A DNA stretch of 64,000 nucleotides, taken from the NCBI RefSeq assembly GCF_028867935.1, contig NZ_JAPQNS010000002.1, forward strand, positions 434,001-498,000, given 5' to 3'. The stretch comes from Flavobacterium sp. SUN052. GTDB taxonomy: Bacteria; Bacteroidota; Bacteroidia; Flavobacteriales; Flavobacteriaceae. This document shows, piece by piece, positions 62,301 to 64,000 of the stretch. The stretch's first letter is position 1. Each line of letters opens with the position of its first letter. A program made the position numbers and the translations under genes. The notes under the pieces were generated by a model. The model did not search any database, was not told the origin of the DNA, and saw only the letters and a list, made by a program, of their open reading frames with translations.

Positions 62301-63553
62301 CCGAAAAAGACCTGTGGTTACCGCTGGACGTAGCCAAATTCGAAACGGTCCTGCGCAATCTTTTGGCTAACGCTATACGCTATACGCCAACGGGAGGAAC
62401 CATCCGATTGTCAATCCAGCAACAAGATAACTACGCCCTGATTTCCGTAACCGATACCGGGCAGGGCATTCACCCCGACGATTTACCCCATATTTTTGAC
62501 CGCTATTTTCAGTCCCGGCAACTTGACAAACCGATTCAGGGGGGCACGGGCATTGGCCTGGCGCTTTGTTCGGAATACTGCCAATTGTGGGGAGGCAAGC
62601 TAACAGTAAGCAGCAATTTGGGCAAAGGAAGCACCTTCACGGTCAGTTACCCCGTCCGGCCATTAGCAAATCAGCCTACCTATCAGAACGCCCTGACGGA
62701 ATCACGGCTGCCTGTTCTTCATGTAGAACCTCAAAAGGCAGTCGAGAAAAACAATGAGCAGACGGCCGACCGGCCGCTCGTGCTGGTGGTTGAGGACAAC
62801 CTCGACATGGTTAGCTATATCCAGACTATTTTGTCACCTTTATACACCATCCGAACCGCGCAAAACGGTCGGGAAGCGCTCAACTGGCTCAGTACAGCAC
62901 CGCCTGATAAGCGCCCCCGTCTGATTCTGTCGGATGTAATGATGCCCGAAGTGGACGGTCTGACGCTGTTGGCTACCGTCCGGCAAAAACCCGAGCTGAA
63001 ATCCATTCCCCTTATCCTGCTAACCGCCCGCGCCGATCTGGAAGCCCGGCTACAGGCCCTGCAACTCGGCGTGGCCGACTACCTGACCAAGCCCTTTTAT
63101 GAAGCCGAGTTGCTGGCCCGCATCGACAACCTGCTGGCCCGAGCCGAAGAGCAGGCTATCTGGCAGGATCAACCTCCAGTTGAGGAAGTAGACCCGGCCG
63201 ATCTGACCGATGACGAATGGGTTGAACGACTCCAACGGCTTATCCGCGAGAACCGCGCTGACCCGGAATTCAACGTGCGACTACTGGCCGAAAAAATCAA
63301 TCTCAGCGAGCGGGTACTCTATCGGCGGGTGAAGGTGCTAACCGGGCTATCGCCCAACCAGCTAATTCAGGAAATTCGCTTGCAGATAGCCCACGAGTTG
63401 CTCCAGCAACAACCCACTCCGCTGATCAAATCGGTCGTGTATCAGGCAGGTTATCAGAACCTTTCTTACTTTACACGACTCTACCGGGCGCGATTTGGTG
63501 TGAATCCGGGAGCAACAGTCCGCCAGCCGGGCGAAATGCAGGAAGCTAACTAA
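59336..63553 (+). CDS. Hybrid two-component system regulator (HTCS 2) with propeller sensor
   Basis: 1405 residues, a full-length paralogue of HTCS 1. Order: signal peptide (LGLGLLIGSFTGIAQ), propeller (DPQGFVWLGTPKGAYRFDGK and later blades), Y_Y_Y domain (WYRITDWQDKWA), membrane helix near 815-835, and HisKA with His896 (NVSHEFRTPLTLLVGP). HATPase (GTGIGLALCSEY), a receiver with Asp1200 (LSDVMMPEVDG) and a C-terminal AraC helix-turn-helix (LAEKINLSERVLYRRV) complete it. The linker before HisKA repeats the coil QDKAVIERDKAIIEQQ. It probably senses an oligosaccharide and activates the divergent LamG operon, and perhaps the 52492 gene, through the shared 21-base repeats. No SusC/SusD genes are adjacent. 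Confidence 0.93.
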   Translation: MPLSIRAGVLGLGLLIGSFTGIAQPDKRSPYIVTYRHLTLEQGLPSRSVLCISQDPQGFVWLGTPKGAYRFDGKTYTSPTLPATQSKAYNPGVCSMNTDHAGNFWLNDCFINTQRNQYLIRPGHQQPESAQSVLEGFKALQKDPLIEFTRSSDPVSRFFRTHNGKILYQTRQGKYRTIFQHPDLVTDSWRPWPRMFQTKRNTVLITLVPQEVEPPRTLIELDSTGRTLNRYSLPNKHTLIPVWEDLDGSIYLHHLYDKIGVTSGEVPSPRQALYKLNPDRSIAPVALGLPPSIFLYNTYINYDEHRGLFWITGPQLLVAWHPKQGIVFDLEKAGFPITRLQRVLESFIDRTGAVWVNSANGFLVLTLEPNLFQRYLHIADEQPSAAQQSIRAMTQLGKQLWVNAPTSQLLDLQTGQSRPAVAAGAVHPIYTVNHCPLVRTNDGVLWSFSGGALRYDPQTTRASAYTLVTDDYAISAWPDHRGTIWLGLQHGMLSFDTKRKQPVPFTRYNQFTELAQQRITGFFPNQVVKPRALTPWIWLTASSGLYQFDPARGITARYSTRDNGLHYLPFNHITFIHPDPEQPQVYWLATLGGGLLRWNRAQGTYQQFTTKEGLSDNTLYAIYEDRFGRLWLPSNNGLMSFHRRTHQIQIYHTKDGIADEEFNLISHYRAPDGRLFLGGMNGITAFYPDQIQDTRPQLAPLLVTDFQKLDPETGQMVSHLPDYQAQEQIHLTANDRLIQLGFGLLDYRYLGRTRLWYRITDWQDKWALQDQLSLQLNGLPWGDYTLEVRAQTINGDWISPVLAIPISINRPVYLQTWFLLLALLLLGFLLRAYFRYRNRKLLQANAQLEAEVARRTAQIEQDKAVIERDKAIIEQQAADLQATATLKSRFFSNVSHEFRTPLTLLVGPIRHLFGLVNDTQARQLLVAMERNTHQLLQLVNELLDLSKLDAHELTLNEQPAHLTQAVQQTIDYFLPQVQYAGIYLHLTRSEKDLWLPLDVAKFETVLRNLLANAIRYTPTGGTIRLSIQQQDNYALISVTDTGQGIHPDDLPHIFDRYFQSRQLDKPIQGGTGIGLALCSEYCQLWGGKLTVSSNLGKGSTFTVSYPVRPLANQPTYQNALTESRLPVLHVEPQKAVEKNNEQTADRPLVLVVEDNLDMVSYIQTILSPLYTIRTAQNGREALNWLSTAPPDKRPRLILSDVMMPEVDGLTLLATVRQKPELKSIPLILLTARADLEARLQALQLGVADYLTKPFYEAELLARIDNLLARAEEQAIWQDQPPVEEVDPADLTDDEWVERLQRLIRENRADPEFNVRLLAEKINLSERVLYRRVKVLTGLSPNQLIQEIRLQIAHELLQQQPTPLIKSVVYQAGYQNLSYFTRLYRARFGVNPGATVRQPGEMQEAN
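61085..61406 (+). repeat. Near-identical segment shared with HTCS 1
   Basis: Counterpart of 39940-40261. The surrounding parts of the two genes are clearly less similar. Confidence 0.75.
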
Positions 63554-63567
63554 CAATACCCAAACAA

Positions 63568-63611
63568 AAGACCCGGCCGGGCCACCAATGGCTCAAAACG
63601 GCCGGGGTTTT
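63568..63611. terminator. Terminator between HTCS 2 and the right-edge surface gene
   Basis: CCCGGCCG (63572-63579) pairs with CGGCCGGG (63599-63606), flanked by A-rich and T-rich runs. The tail ATCTTCCTCTTCTATCA is a variant of the conserved cassette. It can serve both convergent genes. Confidence 0.7.
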
Positions 63612-63680
63612 GCATCTTCCTCTTCTATCACTTAATGGCGAATTGCGCGGTTTTAATCGCCACTCACCCTTCGCAATCCG

Positions 63681-64000
63681 CTATTTTATCACCCCCGTCA
63701 CCGTGCGTTGGCAACCGTTCGCACCCGTTACCGTGATGCTGTAGGGGCCCAAATGGTCAATCGGGAACTCACCCGTTGCATTCTGGCTGGTCTGGTTGAT
63801 CAAAAAACCGTTGATTCGATCTACCTCCACTAAACGGGCGTAACTCATGCCCCCAAACACCTGATAGGTCAGCCCCTGCCCCACCGGCACCGTTACTACC
63901 GGACCCGGACTTACCGTGGCGCTTTGGGGGAAAACAATCGTCACCGTTGGCAGTGGTTTCACCGTTACGCTCACCGTGTTGGTAGCCGTGCAGTTGTTGG
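63681..64000 (-). CDS. Surface protein with type A C-terminal domain, cut by the window edge
   Basis: Only the last 106 or so residues are present, and the frame is open to the right edge. It contains the end of a PKD-like unit (NNCTATNTVSVTVKPLP) and the whole type A domain (FPQSATVSPGPVVTVPVG, YQVFGGMSYARLVE, INGFLINQTSQNATGEFPID, GPYSITVTGANGCQRTVTG). DNA identity with the end of the 52492 gene is very high, with differences at scattered positions only. The gene converges on HTCS 2. It continues the series of surface-protein loci beyond the window. Confidence 0.8.
   Translation of the reverse strand, partial: NNCTATNTVSVTVKPLPTVTIVFPQSATVSPGPVVTVPVGQGLTYQVFGGMSYARLVEVDRINGFLINQTSQNATGEFPIDHLGPYSITVTGANGCQRTVTGVIK

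Noticed and set aside
22128..64000. Prophage or integrative element covering the surface-protein region
   Set aside because: No integrase, transposase, tail, capsid or attachment repeats are visible, and glyS and a transporter are embedded.

Overview
The window looks like a chromosomal segment of a member of the Bacteroidota, most likely a Cytophagales species close to Spirosoma. This is an inference from content: hybrid two-component regulators with periplasmic propellers, giant surface proteins built from Ig/PKD-like, LamG and beta-helix modules, DUF3570/DUF4266 genes, a Bacteroidota-type ferritin-like pair, and several promoters with the Bacteroidota -7 consensus TAnnTTTG. I saw no rRNA, tRNA, CRISPR array, transposase or phage gene.

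Bases 1-22,000 are mostly housekeeping and small accessory genes. The left edge cuts an assimilatory nitrate reductase fused to an FAD/NAD(P)H oxidoreductase and a BFD [2Fe-2S] domain. It is followed by a rubredoxin-tailed protein that resembles a nitrite reductase. Then come a TRIC/YicG-type channel, a sialidase, a HigBA toxin-antitoxin pair, an alpha-glucan phosphorylase whose PLP lysine position is Thr, two ferritin-like exported proteins, a TPR protein, and etfB/etfA. A periplasmic redox operon follows (Rieske lipoprotein, thioredoxin, ApbE, DUF4266, DUF3570). After it are a DUF151 nuclease-like protein, a lipoprotein, a lone receiver protein, a beta-lactamase-fold hydrolase, an esterase, and a two-gene ATPase plus PIN-like nuclease module.

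Bases 22,000-64,000 are dominated by very large exported proteins on the minus strand, each next to a sensory regulator. A 1268-residue protein is divergent from a LytTR regulator and histidine kinase. A 1742-residue protein is divergent from a hybrid two-component regulator (HTCS). A 2281-residue protein lies just downstream of a TPR-type hybrid kinase. A LamG-containing pair (845 and 426 residues) is divergent from a second propeller HTCS. An 810-residue LamG protein lies between, and another member runs off the right edge. Only two housekeeping-like stretches interrupt this region: glyS with an SRPBCC gene, and a DctA/GltP-type symporter.

The surface proteins share two kinds of C-terminal domain and a nearly identical terminator cassette. 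Short direct repeats with a 21- or 22-base period sit in the promoter regions beside the regulators. An orphan fragment of one C-terminal domain lies downstream of a gene that now ends in the other kind. My reading is a set of paired sensor and surface-protein modules that diversify by duplication and recombination of their 3' ends. The HTCS proteins here are not next to SusC/SusD genes, which are their usual partners.

Palindromic elements occur inside coding sequence twice (the nitrate reductase fusion and the LytTR receiver) and between genes several times.
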